Assembly (NCBI GenBank): GCA_945872615.1
Contig: CAMBZZ010000002.1
Location: 185,372 to 249,371 of the forward strand
Origin: an uncultured Clostridia bacterium
GTDB taxonomy: Bacteria; Bacillota; Clostridia; Christensenellales; UBA3700
Reading direction: 5' to 3'
DNA length: 64,000 nucleotides
Numbering within the stretch: the first letter of the stretch is position 1; each line of letters begins with the position of its first letter. Made by a program: the position numbers and the translations under genes. A model generated the notes under the pieces. That model searched no databases. It worked only from the letters and a program-made list of their open reading frames with translations, and had not been told where the DNA came from. Of the stretch, positions 53,621 through 62,651 are shown one piece after another.

Positions 53621-54226
53621 ATGCAAAAACAACAAAAAACACAATTATCGAAAGAAAGAATAATCAATGCGGCTATTACCGAATTCGGCGCCAACGGATA
53701 TAAGAAGGGGACGCTCAACAATATTTGTGCAATGGGTATTCCTAAGGGATTGTTGTATCACAATTTTCATAGCAAAGACGAGTTGTATTTGCAAGTGGTA
53801 GAAAGGGCGTTTGACTTGTTTGACGTGTATATAGAGCAAAGAGGCGCCGACCGTGACGTAAAGAGTTATCTCGAGGCAAGGCTCGGATTTTTGAAAGAAC
53901 ACAGCGATTTTTGCAGAATCTTGTTCGAAGCGCTTATCCAACCGCCCCCAAAACTCGCAAGACAAATAAAAAGAATAAGAACAAAATTTGACGATCTCAA
54001 CGACAGACTGTATTTTGGATTGATAGACCAACTGTCTTTGAGAGAGGGAGTGAGCAAAGATGAAGCCGAAAATTATTTTCATATTGTGCAAGATATGTTC
54101 AACGGCTATTTTGCCAATATGCTTTTTTCGGGCGTTTGCGTAGAAGAAATAGCAGGCAAGCACGAAGAGATTTTGCCTAAATTTATTGAATATATGATAT
54201 ACGGCATAGTTGCCGACAAAGTGTAA
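53621..54226 (+). CDS. TetR-family transcriptional repressor
   Basis: A 201-residue regulator. The N-terminal HTH (KERIINAAITEFGANGYKKG, then GIPKGLLYHNFHSKDELYLQV) is typical. The C-terminal ligand domain is helical with no recognised ligand. It is followed after 1 bp by a cation/proton antiporter gene, so it probably represses itself and the antiporter through the palindrome upstream. Effector unknown. Confidence 0.92.
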   Translation: MQKQQKTQLSKERIINAAITEFGANGYKKGTLNNICAMGIPKGLLYHNFHSKDELYLQVVERAFDLFDVYIEQRGADRDVKSYLEARLGFLKEHSDFCRILFEALIQPPPKLARQIKRIRTKFDDLNDRLYFGLIDQLSLREGVSKDEAENYFHIVQDMFNGYFANMLFSGVCVEEIAGKHEEILPKFIEYMIYGIVADKV

Positions 54227-54227
54227 A

Positions 54228-55499
54228 ATGATAGAACAGATATTATCTCTATTTGTAGCGGTAGGAGTATGTTATCTCATCGGAGTAGCCGTTACCAAAA
54301 TAAAACTGCCCGCAATCTTAGGCTTTTTGATTGGCGGTATGTTGTTGGGTCCATATGCCATGAGCATAGTGGACGACAAGTTGCTTGAGGCGTCTTGGTA
54401 CCAAAATTTAGAAAAAGCGCTAGAATGCGTTGTGGGCTTGATGATTGGCGGAGAATTGGTGTGGAGTAAACTCAAGAAGTCGGGCAAAGTGTTGATAGTG
54501 ACGACGCTCGTTCAGTCATTGGGTACCTTTGCGTTGGTGTCGTGCGTATTTTGCGTAATATTTTATTTGACGCACGTGCCTTTGTATTTGGCTTTTATAT
54601 TCGGCAGCATCGCCCTTGCGACGGCTCCCGCACCTGCCTTGTCGATAGTCAAGGAGTACAATACCAAAGGACCCGTCACCGATACTTTGGTGCCTATGGC
54701 GGCATTGGACGACATTGTCGGAGTGGTAGTATTCTTTACGTGTATTAGTTTGGTTGCGGGTCGTGTGAGCAACGGAGGACTTCCTGCTTACGCAATAGTT
54801 TTGGCAATAATTTTGCCTCTTGCTATCGGGGCGATTATCGGACTGCTCTTTGGACTAATACTTCGTTTCAAGATGAATAGGGGTGTTACTTTGCTGACGA
54901 CGGCGGTAGGAATAGTCGCAACGGTAGCAGTGGGATATATGCTCAACGTATACGTAATGCCCGCACCTATACTCAACTTTATGATGATGGGAATGGCGTT
55001 TTTTGCAGCCATAGCCAACATAGTCTCTAAGGAAAGGTTGGAAGAGATAATCACGGTCTTTCAACCTATACTCAATCTGGCTATAGTGGTTGTAATTTTC
55101 AATTTGGGTGCAGGTTTGGATTGGCACGCCATAGCTGGGGCAGGGTTGTACACCTTAGTCTATATACTCGTCAGAGCGGTGGGCAAATACGGCGGAGCTA
55201 GCTTGGGCGCTACGATTACCAAAGCACCGAAGCCTGTCAAAAAGTATCTTGGATTTACGTTGCTTACTCACTCGGGAGTATCGCTGGTATTTACGGGTAT
55301 AGCGGTATCGGTATTGATGCCTGCCGATCCGGATAGTGCCAAGATTATTCAAGGAACGATTGCTGCCGCGGCGGTAATCAACGAGTTGATAGCGGTATTT
55401 GTCGCCAAGAAAGGCTTTGAATGGGCGGGAGAAATAGGCGGCGATAGTAATGACGTAAATTTTGGTCGGTTGATATATAAGACAAAATTGAGTAAATAA
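54228..55499 (+). CDS. CPA2-type cation/proton antiporter
   Basis: A 423-residue membrane protein with about 12 helices. The N-terminal GFLIGGMLLGPYAMS and the central ALDDIVGVVVFF motif, with the paired aspartates of ion exchange, identify the Na+(K+)/H+ exchanger (Kef/NapA-like) family. No C-terminal NAD-binding (TrkA) domain is present. ATG 54228 starts just after the tetR stop without a clear ribosome binding site, which suggests coupled translation. Confidence 0.9.
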   Translation: MIEQILSLFVAVGVCYLIGVAVTKIKLPAILGFLIGGMLLGPYAMSIVDDKLLEASWYQNLEKALECVVGLMIGGELVWSKLKKSGKVLIVTTLVQSLGTFALVSCVFCVIFYLTHVPLYLAFIFGSIALATAPAPALSIVKEYNTKGPVTDTLVPMAALDDIVGVVVFFTCISLVAGRVSNGGLPAYAIVLAIILPLAIGAIIGLLFGLILRFKMNRGVTLLTTAVGIVATVAVGYMLNVYVMPAPILNFMMMGMAFFAAIANIVSKERLEEIITVFQPILNLAIVVVIFNLGAGLDWHAIAGAGLYTLVYILVRAVGKYGGASLGATITKAPKPVKKYLGFTLLTHSGVSLVFTGIAVSVLMPADPDSAKIIQGTIAAAAVINELIAVFVAKKGFEWAGEIGGDSNDVNFGRLIYKTKLSK

Positions 55500-55606
55500 G
55501 CCAATAACTCGATACGTATCGTCAAAAATCATCGTCTATTGACGTAAAAAGTATTTGTAATCAACGGGTGGTAGTTGGACTTAACCCGCAAAATAAGGAG
55601 AAAATT

Positions 55607-57003
55607 ATGAGAAAAGTATTGCAAAAAGCATTGCCGCTAATTATCGTAGCGGTTATGCTGTGTTCGTTGCTTATTTTCTTTGGCGTTGCGCTCAATCGCG
55701 ACGACGGATTAGGCGTTACGGAAACGAACCTTGCACTAGGCGCCAATATACAAGGCGGCGCGGGGTGCAAGTCGGCATTTGACGACAACAAGATGACTTC
55801 TTGGACGTTTGCTGCCACAGGAAGTCAAGCTATCGTGGATTTCGGAGAAGAAAAAGAAATCAATGCGTTGCTTCTCAACGAAATCGGTCACAACGTCAAA
55901 CAGTTTTCCATATACACCATGCACGACGGAGAATGGGAACTTAAGTATAGACAAAACGAAATAGGCGTCAATCGATTGGCAACGTTTTATACAGTCAAAA
56001 CCAACAAAGTAAAAATTACCTTTGACCAATTCAAAACGTCGTATCTATAGCCGACGTCAAGATATTCAATCTCGACAAAAGGGAGAGACAAGAAAAACTA
56101 AGAGTAACCTCATACATAACGCCGGGGTCTTTGAGAAACGGACAAATCGATCCCGCTTGCTTCGACGTGGTGACGGACGTTCAGTTGATTGCCTACGGCA
56201 GATTCGACGGGCAGGGCAATATCGAGGACGGTATCGGCTCCGACGGATTTGGCAAGCGTGCGGATGCGGAACTGTCTATTTTGAAAGATATGATAGGTGG
56301 CAGAGACGTCAATATCTATCTAACTATTTTTCCGCCTCTATCGCCCGACAATATGGCTGATATGCTCAGAAACCACATGGACGACGCGGTAAACAACGTT
56401 GTAGAGAGAGTTTTGGCAACAGGTACCGACGGCGCGGACTTTGACTGGGAATATCCCGCCAATGCCGAAGAATATCGACTTTATAGTGACTTTTTGGTCA
56501 AATTGAAGACTCAACTTGCTAATCATAACAAAAAATTGTCCGTTGCGCTATCTCCTTGGGGAGTTCAGCTGTCTAAGCAAGCGGTGGAAGCCATTGACTT
56601 ACTGCAAATTATGGCTTACGACTTGTTTGACCACAACGGCGACAACAACTCTTACGCGGGCAGCGTAGACAGCGCGGTAAGATATATGATGGGTAGAGGA
56701 TTTAGAGCAGAACAAATCTTCCTCGGTATATCCTATTACGGTAGACCGAGTGACGGTCGAGGAGAATGGTACAATTACAACGACCCTAAGTTTGACCCCG
56801 ATGAGTTTGTAATGTACCAAAATCACGTGTGGTTCAATACTCCTACTACGGTTAGGGATAAGACGGTATATGCAATTTTGAAAGGCTTGGGCGGAATTAT
56901 GACTTTTGCACAAGACGAGGACGTAGCTATGTCAGACCCTCTGTCGCTAACGGCGCAGATTGGCAAGGCGAGAGAAGCTTTCAGCGAGGTGGTTTATGAA
57001 TAA
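55607..57003 (+). pseudogene. Discoidin (F5/8 type C)-GH18 protein, split by a frameshift
   Basis: Two adjacent reading frames encode one protein. Frame 1 (55607-56050) has an N-terminal membrane anchor or signal segment and a discoidin-like sugar-binding domain (TNLALGANIQGGAGCKSAF...). Frame 2 (from about 56032 to 57003) continues that domain (SIADVKIFNL) and holds a GH18 chitinase/ENGase-type barrel with the intact catalytic DGADFDWE motif and LQIMAYDLFD. Adding one A to the AAAA run at 56033-56036 joins them. Ribosome binding site AAGGAG precedes ATG 55607. It could be a decayed gene, a slippage gene or a sequencing error. Substrate probably N-acetylglucosamine-containing glycans. Confidence 0.75.
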
Positions 57004-57739
57004 AAAAACGAAGATTTTTGACGTTCTGGGTTACGTTGCAACTTTCGTTGCAAGTTTGATATTGCTTATTATTTGCGGTGAGTTGCGTCGATATATATAC
57101 GACAACATCAACGCTGCATTTACTTTTGGCAGACTAGGCGCCGACCAACTGTCAATATCGACGCTCGTTCCTATTCTACTCGCCGTCGGCGTAGCGTTGG
57201 GCGCGTTAGGCGTGTTTATATTGCGCAAAATAGTCTGCCACAAAACTGTGAATATCGCTTGTCTTATTGCCTCCGTGTGTTTGGCTGTCACTTTGATTTT
57301 TACGCCGTATAACATCCAACTGCTGGCGCCCGACCAAAATTTACAAAACGTAACGTCTTTCAACTTGATTGCGGTGATAGTATTTGCTACCGTTACGGCG
57401 GCTGTACTGAGTTTTGAGGTTGGAAGTTATATCTTACTGACTTCCAACGGTAATTCCAAGAGAGCGATAGCGGTGTCGGCGTGCTGTGTGGTAGAAAGCT
57501 TAATTGCCATACTCATTACATATTTTAATATATCTTTCGTGATTGTCGCAAGCATCTTAACCGTTGCGCTGTTCGGCATCGCCACTGTGAGAATTATGCT
57601 TGACAGCGGCGAAAACTCCCAAGAGGTTGCGATTGAATCTCATACTCACGTTGCGTTGCAGTCCGTAGTGATAGCTGTGTGCGTAATCGTAGTTATGATA
57701 GTCGGATTTTTTATTGCGGACAAAGCGATATTGTTTTGA
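56996..57739 (+). CDS. Polytopic membrane protein of unknown function
   Basis: A 247-residue protein with about seven hydrophobic segments and a short basic N terminus (MNKKTKIFD). It is not recognised. The start overlaps the end of the GH18 frame by 8 bp, and the next gene (DUF5054) follows after 12 bp, so it belongs to the glycan locus. A transport or anchoring role would be a guess. Confidence 0.65.
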   Translation: MNKKTKIFDVLGYVATFVASLILLIICGELRRYIYDNINAAFTFGRLGADQLSISTLVPILLAVGVALGALGVFILRKIVCHKTVNIACLIASVCLAVTLIFTPYNIQLLAPDQNLQNVTSFNLIAVIVFATVTAAVLSFEVGSYILLTSNGNSKRAIAVSACCVVESLIAILITYFNISFVIVASILTVALFGIATVRIMLDSGENSQEVAIESHTHVALQSVVIAVCVIVVMIVGFFIADKAILF

Positions 57740-57751
57740 TTAGGTGGAATT

Positions 57752-59772
57752 ATGAAAGAAGTAATCGTAGTATCGAAAGCGCATCTTGATTTAGGGTTTA
57801 CCGATTTTGCTTGCAACGTCAAGGAAAAGTATCTAACGGAGTTTATTCCGTCGGCAATCGATTTGGCGGACAAACTCAATATAGGCGGCGAAAAAAGTTT
57901 GTTTGGACTTTGGGATCGTGGCTCATCAAAGAAGCACTGGAAAGTGAAGCCTTGAGAGAAAAGGTAACGCAAGCCTTGAAAAAGGGGAATCTTGTGCCGC
58001 ACGCAATGCCGTTTACCACACACACGGAATTGTTGGACGAGGACTTGTTTGAGTACGGACTTGGCATAGTCGATAGGCTCGACCAAATAAGCGGAAGAAA
58101 GACGATTGCCGCCAAAATGACGGACGTTCCCGGACATACCGTAGCTCTCGTACCCGCGCTTGCCAAACACGGCATCAAGTTGTTGCATATAGGCGTCAAC
58201 GGTGCGGCGGCACTTCCCGACGTGGAGCCTTGTTTCGTATGGAAATACGGCGATGCCGAAGTGGTAGTGATATACGACAAGGGGTACGGCGGAGTTTTTG
58301 AAGTGCCTCATACCGACCAAATATTGTATTTTGACCATGCCCACGACAATGGAGGAGTGAGAAGACAAAACAAAGTCCTCAGCAAGTTTAAGAAAATCCA
58401 ATCACAATATCCTAACTACAAAGTAAGGGCGGGGCGGCTTGACGATATAGCGGAAAAATTGTGGGAAGTCAAAGACAAGCTGCCTATATTGGAGGGGGAA
58501 ATCGGCGACACGTGGATACACGGCGTGGCTACAGACCCCTATAAGACCGCGGCTTTTCGCACGCTTTGCAATCTCAAAAGCAAGTGGCTTAGAGAGGGAA
58601 GTTTGCTAAAGGATAGCGACGAGTATAAAAAATTTGCCGATTCGCTACTGTGTGTAGCCGAGCATACTTGGGGACTTGATATGAAGACCCATCTCGCCGA
58701 TATGGAAAACTACCAAAAAGATTAGTTTGCTCAAGCAAGGCAGAGAGATTTGCTAAAAATAAGACGTCCTTTGGGAGAGATGCCGTACAGTTTTCTTTGC
58801 TGGATAGACAATACCTTTGGCAGCAAGTCTTTTGCCTATTCTAATATGCAAAAGAGTTGGGTAGAACAGAGAGGATATATTGACAATGCTATTCACGCGT
58901 TAAGCCCAAGTCATGCACAAGAGGCAGGGTTACTATTGGATGCGTTGCGACCTATCCAACTGCCTATCGTAGAGAGTGGAGAGAAGTATGAGTATGGCGA
59001 TGAGATACAATCGGGAGAATATCTTCTGAATATCAACGAAAAAGGCGGAATAACGCTTAGTCGCAACGGAAATAAGATACTTGACGCACAAGGCAGACCT
59101 ATATTGACGTATCGTTCTTACGGCTATGAAGATTACGAATATTGGCGCAGTCATTATATGCGTTCCAACGTTGCTTGGGCTCGTTACGACTATTTGCGTC
59201 CGCTACTAAAAAAGCAAAACGACTATCCTCAAGGCTTGTTTGAGTATCGAGCAAATGACGCAACAGTCAAAAAGGAGCATGACGAGGTAATCGTCTCGGT
59301 CGATATGATGTGTGACGAAATTTTGTGCAACGAGTTGGGAGCACCTCTTGGCGTCAAGATTATATATCGATTAAGCAAAGACGGGCTAAAAGTGCAACTG
59401 ACTTGGATTGGCAAAGACGCCGTTAGGACGACTGAAAGCATAGCTATGCATTTTTATCCCGCCAACAAGACTAATTATGTCAAAATCGGCAAAAAAGTCG
59501 ACCCTTGTTCCGTCGTATCTAAGGGCGGACGTAAACTGTCTGCGATTGAGCGAGCAGAAATTGTCGTAGGTGAAGATATTTATACTCTCGGCAGTATTCA
59601 AGCGGCTTTGGTGGCAAGCGACGGAGGTAATATTTTGCATTTTGACAACGAAGTAGCCGATATAAATGCCAACGGGCTGTCTTACGTTTTGTGCGACAAC
59701 GTATGGGGTACCAACTTCCCTCTATGGTATGAAGAAAACGCATACTTTGAGTTTGAAGTAGGACAAAGATAA
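57752..59772 (+). pseudogene. DUF5054-type (GH38-like) glycosidase, broken by a frameshift and a TAG stop
   Basis: The N-terminal SKAHLDLGFTDFA and TLGSWLIKEALE match the DUF5054 family, distantly related to GH38 alpha-mannosidases. The first frame (from ATG 57752) stops at 57955. The rest of the protein lies in another frame and joins if one A is added to the A6 run at 57891-57896. That frame then meets an in-frame TAG at 58723-58725 (between ENYQKD and FAQARQ), and continues open to 59772 with a full C-terminal beta-rich domain. Two independent lesions make true decay likely. Start has AGGTGG. Confidence 0.78.
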
Positions 59773-59810
59773 TCAATACGTACAATAAAATTTGAGGTAG
59801 GAGTAAGTTT

Positions 59811-61106
59811 ATGAAAAATTCCATTAAGTATATATTAGTCACGTTGATGATAGTTATTATGTCGGTGACTTTGATGGCGTGTACGGTCAATGAAAAGACG
59901 GAAATCGAAACCTACGATATAGATGGCGAGGTGTTGAGAGTGGGAATAATATCCGACTCACAACTCAGTCCTAAGGGCGAAGAAGAAATTAAATATAACA
60001 ATCTTAAGCAGTCGTTGACGGTACTAAAAAACAACGACGTAGATATGATTTTGTTTGCAGGCGATATAGGAGATTTGGGTAAGGCACCTGTGTACGATCT
60101 CTATAATAAGGCGATAGATCAAGTGTTTGGAGACCAAAGACCTATAATTCAGACTATCATGAGTAATCACGATTATTGGGAAAACGGCACGCCTTACAAC
60201 TGTAGAAGATTATTCGAAAAGAAGATGGGACATAGTCCTTGGAGCCATTACGTTGTGGGCGGGTATCACTTTATAGGAGCATCGCCCGCCTACGGAGGTA
60301 TGGACGACGGATATAAAGAAGTGGCAGGTTGGCTAAAAAAAGAATTGGATAAAGCCGTTGCGGACGACCCCGACAAGCCGATTTTCGTCACCACGCACAA
60401 CTACGCCGTTGACACCGCGTACGGCAGCGACGAATGGGGAGACCGTTATATCAACGATATTTTCAAGGATTATCCTCAAGTCGTCAACTTCGGCGGGCAC
60501 TCTCACTATTCTATACTCGACGAGAGAGCGATACATCAAGAAAACTATACTACTATCACTACCCAATCCGTTTCGTATACGGAACTGGAAACGGGCAAAG
60601 AAAACGGAACTATTCCGCCTAACGCAGACAAGACGCCAATGGGCTTGATAATGGACGTTAGCTCGGACGAAATCGTAATTCACCGCTACAATTTTAGCGT
60701 GCAATACGGATTAAGCGGCTACGAAGAAAAAGATCCGTGGATATTGCCAACGACTTTGAATAAGCAAAATTTTAGTTATGCCAATAGCATAAGAATGGCA
60801 AACAACGAGGCTCCGCAGATGACTGCTACAACGGGAAGCAGTTTTGTCAAGGAGGGCAAAATCTATCTCAGATTTTCGGCGGGTAAGGACGATGATTTTG
60901 TGCATTCCTACAAGATAGAGTGGAGCAACGGCACGTCACAACTCTACTTTAGCGATTTTTATAACGGATTGAGCGCAATGGCTACTACCGTTGACTTGGA
61001 GATACTTAATATGCCACAAGGCAACTATACCGCCAAAATATATGCGGTGGATTCTTGGGGTAGGGTGAGCGATAATTACACCGAAATCGTTGACGTAGCC
61101 ATTTAA
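59811..61106 (+). CDS. Lipoprotein metallophosphoesterase
   Basis: A 431-residue exported protein. A signal segment ends in the lipobox LMAC (Cys 24). The calcineurin-like site is complete: ISDSQ, FAGDIGD, SNHDYW, TTHN and GGHSHY. A C-terminal Fn3-like domain (residues about 335-431) follows. It would hydrolyse phosphoesters at the cell surface; substrate unknown. It is the only intact enzyme gene of the glycan locus. Confidence 0.85.
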   Translation: MKNSIKYILVTLMIVIMSVTLMACTVNEKTEIETYDIDGEVLRVGIISDSQLSPKGEEEIKYNNLKQSLTVLKNNDVDMILFAGDIGDLGKAPVYDLYNKAIDQVFGDQRPIIQTIMSNHDYWENGTPYNCRRLFEKKMGHSPWSHYVVGGYHFIGASPAYGGMDDGYKEVAGWLKKELDKAVADDPDKPIFVTTHNYAVDTAYGSDEWGDRYINDIFKDYPQVVNFGGHSHYSILDERAIHQENYTTITTQSVSYTELETGKENGTIPPNADKTPMGLIMDVSSDEIVIHRYNFSVQYGLSGYEEKDPWILPTTLNKQNFSYANSIRMANNEAPQMTATTGSSFVKEGKIYLRFSAGKDDDFVHSYKIEWSNGTSQLYFSDFYNGLSAMATTVDLEILNMPQGNYTAKIYAVDSWGRVSDNYTEIVDVAI

Positions 61107-61122
61107 TATAATCGGTAACTTG

Positions 61123-61180
61123 ATATATACCGTCATGTCGGAATGATATTTTGGCAGGCGGTATATATTATTATTTTTTT
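61123..61180 (+). terminator. Terminator of the glycan locus
   Basis: A 10-bp perfect stem ATATATACCG (61123-61132)/CGGTATATAT (61159-61168) with a 26-base loop, followed by TATTATTTTTTT. The loop is long but the stem and T tract are clear. Confidence 0.7.
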
Positions 61181-61219
61181 GCAATAATTTTAGTGCAATC
61201 AAAATAAGGAGGAACTAAA

Positions 61220-61366
61220 ATGGCAAACAAAGTTAATACGGGTGAAAAACCGGGCAAGGGTTGCTATTCTTGCAACAACTGCGGTTTCGATTTGAGACTT
61301 GGTTCAGACGACAAAATGCCACCTTGTCCTAATTGCAACAACACGACTTTTACCAAATGCGAGTAA
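61220..61366 (+). CDS. 48-residue zinc-ribbon protein
   Basis: A small gene supported by a strong AAGGAGG site 7 nt before ATG 61220. The peptide contains GEKPGKGCYSCNNCGF and CPNCNN, that is, two CxxC pairs that would hold one zinc, plus extra cysteines at both ends. Similar zinc-ribbon-containing proteins occur widely in Clostridia; function unknown. It is flanked by terminator-like hairpins, so it is probably a single-gene unit. Confidence 0.82.
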   Translation: MANKVNTGEKPGKGCYSCNNCGFDLRLGSDDKMPPCPNCNNTTFTKCE

Positions 61367-61375
61367 TAGTCAAAG

Positions 61376-61393
61376 GGCAACCGTAAGGTTGCC
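61376..61393 (+). terminator. Hairpin after the zinc-ribbon gene
   Basis: A 7-bp perfect stem GGCAACC/GGTTGCC with a GTAA-type loop. Only TACATATTTG follows, so termination may be weak. Confidence 0.5.
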
Positions 61394-61431
61394 TACATAT
61401 TTGACGTAATATAAAAGTTGTGTAGATAGAG

Positions 61432-61683
61432 TTATTTTTTTGTAGCTTCTATACGCTGCTCTGCGGCTGCTTTTCTTGCGTTGGCTTGAGCAATTTTTTC
61501 GTCTCTTTCTTCTTGCATCAATGCCTTACGAGTTTCAGGCTTGCTCATTGTTTTGGCTTCTTCCCAATTAGCCTTTGATTCCGCTTTGACTGCCTCGAAC
61601 TCGGCTTTGTCAACTTCGTGTTGTGCCTTTGCGCTTTCCTTCATATCTTCAAAAGCGTCTTTGAAAAATTTTTTGATTCCCAT
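61432..61683 (-). CDS. Charged helical protein of unknown function
   Basis: An 83-residue protein, rich in Lys, Glu and Ala and almost certainly all helical (MGIKKFFKDAFEDMKESAKA...). Similar short proteins with this start are common in Clostridia and have no known role. AAGGAG precedes the ATG. It lies between the zinc-ribbon gene (convergent) and a CmpB-like membrane protein gene on the same strand. Confidence 0.78.
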   Translation of the reverse strand: MGIKKFFKDAFEDMKESAKAQHEVDKAEFEAVKAESKANWEEAKTMSKPETRKALMQEERDEKIAQANARKAAAEQRIEATKK

Positions 61684-61835
61684 AATAATTCTCCTTTTTT
61701 TGTCTTATTGTAACAACCGTTTTGGTATTTACAAGTTTATTATAAAGTGCATATGTTTTGATTTTCTTGTCAAAATATTAAAGTTTTGTAATTTTTTGCT
61801 CTCAAAAATTATTGTGTGAATAAAAAATTAGTTGG

Positions 61836-62492
61836 CTAAAAATGAACAGACCAATACATAGGTGCTTGCCTGGTAATCGCGGTTACGAGTATCATAATCA
61901 AAGTGTCAACTACTATCAAAACGCCCAAAGTGCAAGACAATATCAACGCCGTCTTGTGTGTCATATTTTTTTGCAAAAACTTCAACGAAGGGGTATGTAC
62001 GAAGCGAAACAGCAGATAAGCGCCCGTTCCGTAACCTAAAGTGGGGATTAGCCCCGCGTATTGCGTAACGTGAAGCGGGGAAGAAGAATAGTTCCACAAT
62101 TTGACGCCAAACAGTATCTCCCACAGATTGCCGACGATTAGTTCCCCGAAAAACACGAAGAGATAGATAGTAACTAACACCAAAAGGTTGGATAAAACTT
62201 TGCAATAGGCGGTATCGTGACGAAAAATTCGTTTTCCGAACGGAGCGACGTCGTCGGGGTTGCCGAAAACTATATGTACGGCAAATACTATCAATGCGTA
62301 AGGCGAGATAAAGGGCAATAGGTGAAATCTACAATCAAAAGTGCCGCTCGATATTATTTTTACTACGTTTTCTGCAAGCCAGCCCAAAAAAGCCGTCGCT
62401 ATACCCAACACGCAAAGATATACCGCTTCTACACCGAATATCGTAAAAGGTTTTTTAACTTGCCTTATTTTTGGTTCTTTTGTTTTTTTCAT
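61836..62492 (-). CDS. CmpB-like (putative ABC transporter permease family) membrane protein
   Basis: A 218-residue protein with about six membrane segments. The pattern FLGWLAENVVK near the first helix and LWNYSSSPLHV later fit the CmpB/DUF1113 family, which is labelled as ABC permease without proof of transport. ATG 62492 follows AAGG at suitable distance; a further ATG 10 codons upstream is less well placed. No ATPase gene is nearby. Confidence 0.7.
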   Translation of the reverse strand: MKKTKEPKIRQVKKPFTIFGVEAVYLCVLGIATAFLGWLAENVVKIISSGTFDCRFHLLPFISPYALIVFAVHIVFGNPDDVAPFGKRIFRHDTAYCKVLSNLLVLVTIYLFVFFGELIVGNLWEILFGVKLWNYSSSPLHVTQYAGLIPTLGYGTGAYLLFRFVHTPSLKFLQKNMTHKTALILSCTLGVLIVVDTLIMILVTAITRQAPMYWSVHF

Positions 62493-62598
62493 ATAATTAA
62501 CCTTATATAAATATGTAGTCAAGTGTTTGTAAGGTTATTATAGAATTCGTTTGTTTTAATTTTTTTGGCAAAATATTAAAGTTTAGTAAATGTTTATA

Positions 62599-62629
62599 CA
62601 AAAAATCTCGCTTCCAAAGGGAAGCGAGA
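62599..62629 (-). terminator. Terminator of the M28 peptidase gene
   Basis: On the minus strand a 10-bp perfect stem TCTCGCTTCC/GGAAGCGAGA with a four-base loop is followed by T7. Confidence 0.93.
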
Positions 62630-62651
62630 CGTAAGCAATTTTGTCGCGTTT

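Noticed and set aside
58723..58725. TAG as a recoded sense codon (for example pyrrolysine)
   Set aside because: TAG ends several normal genes in this window and no recoding signal or pyl gene is visible.
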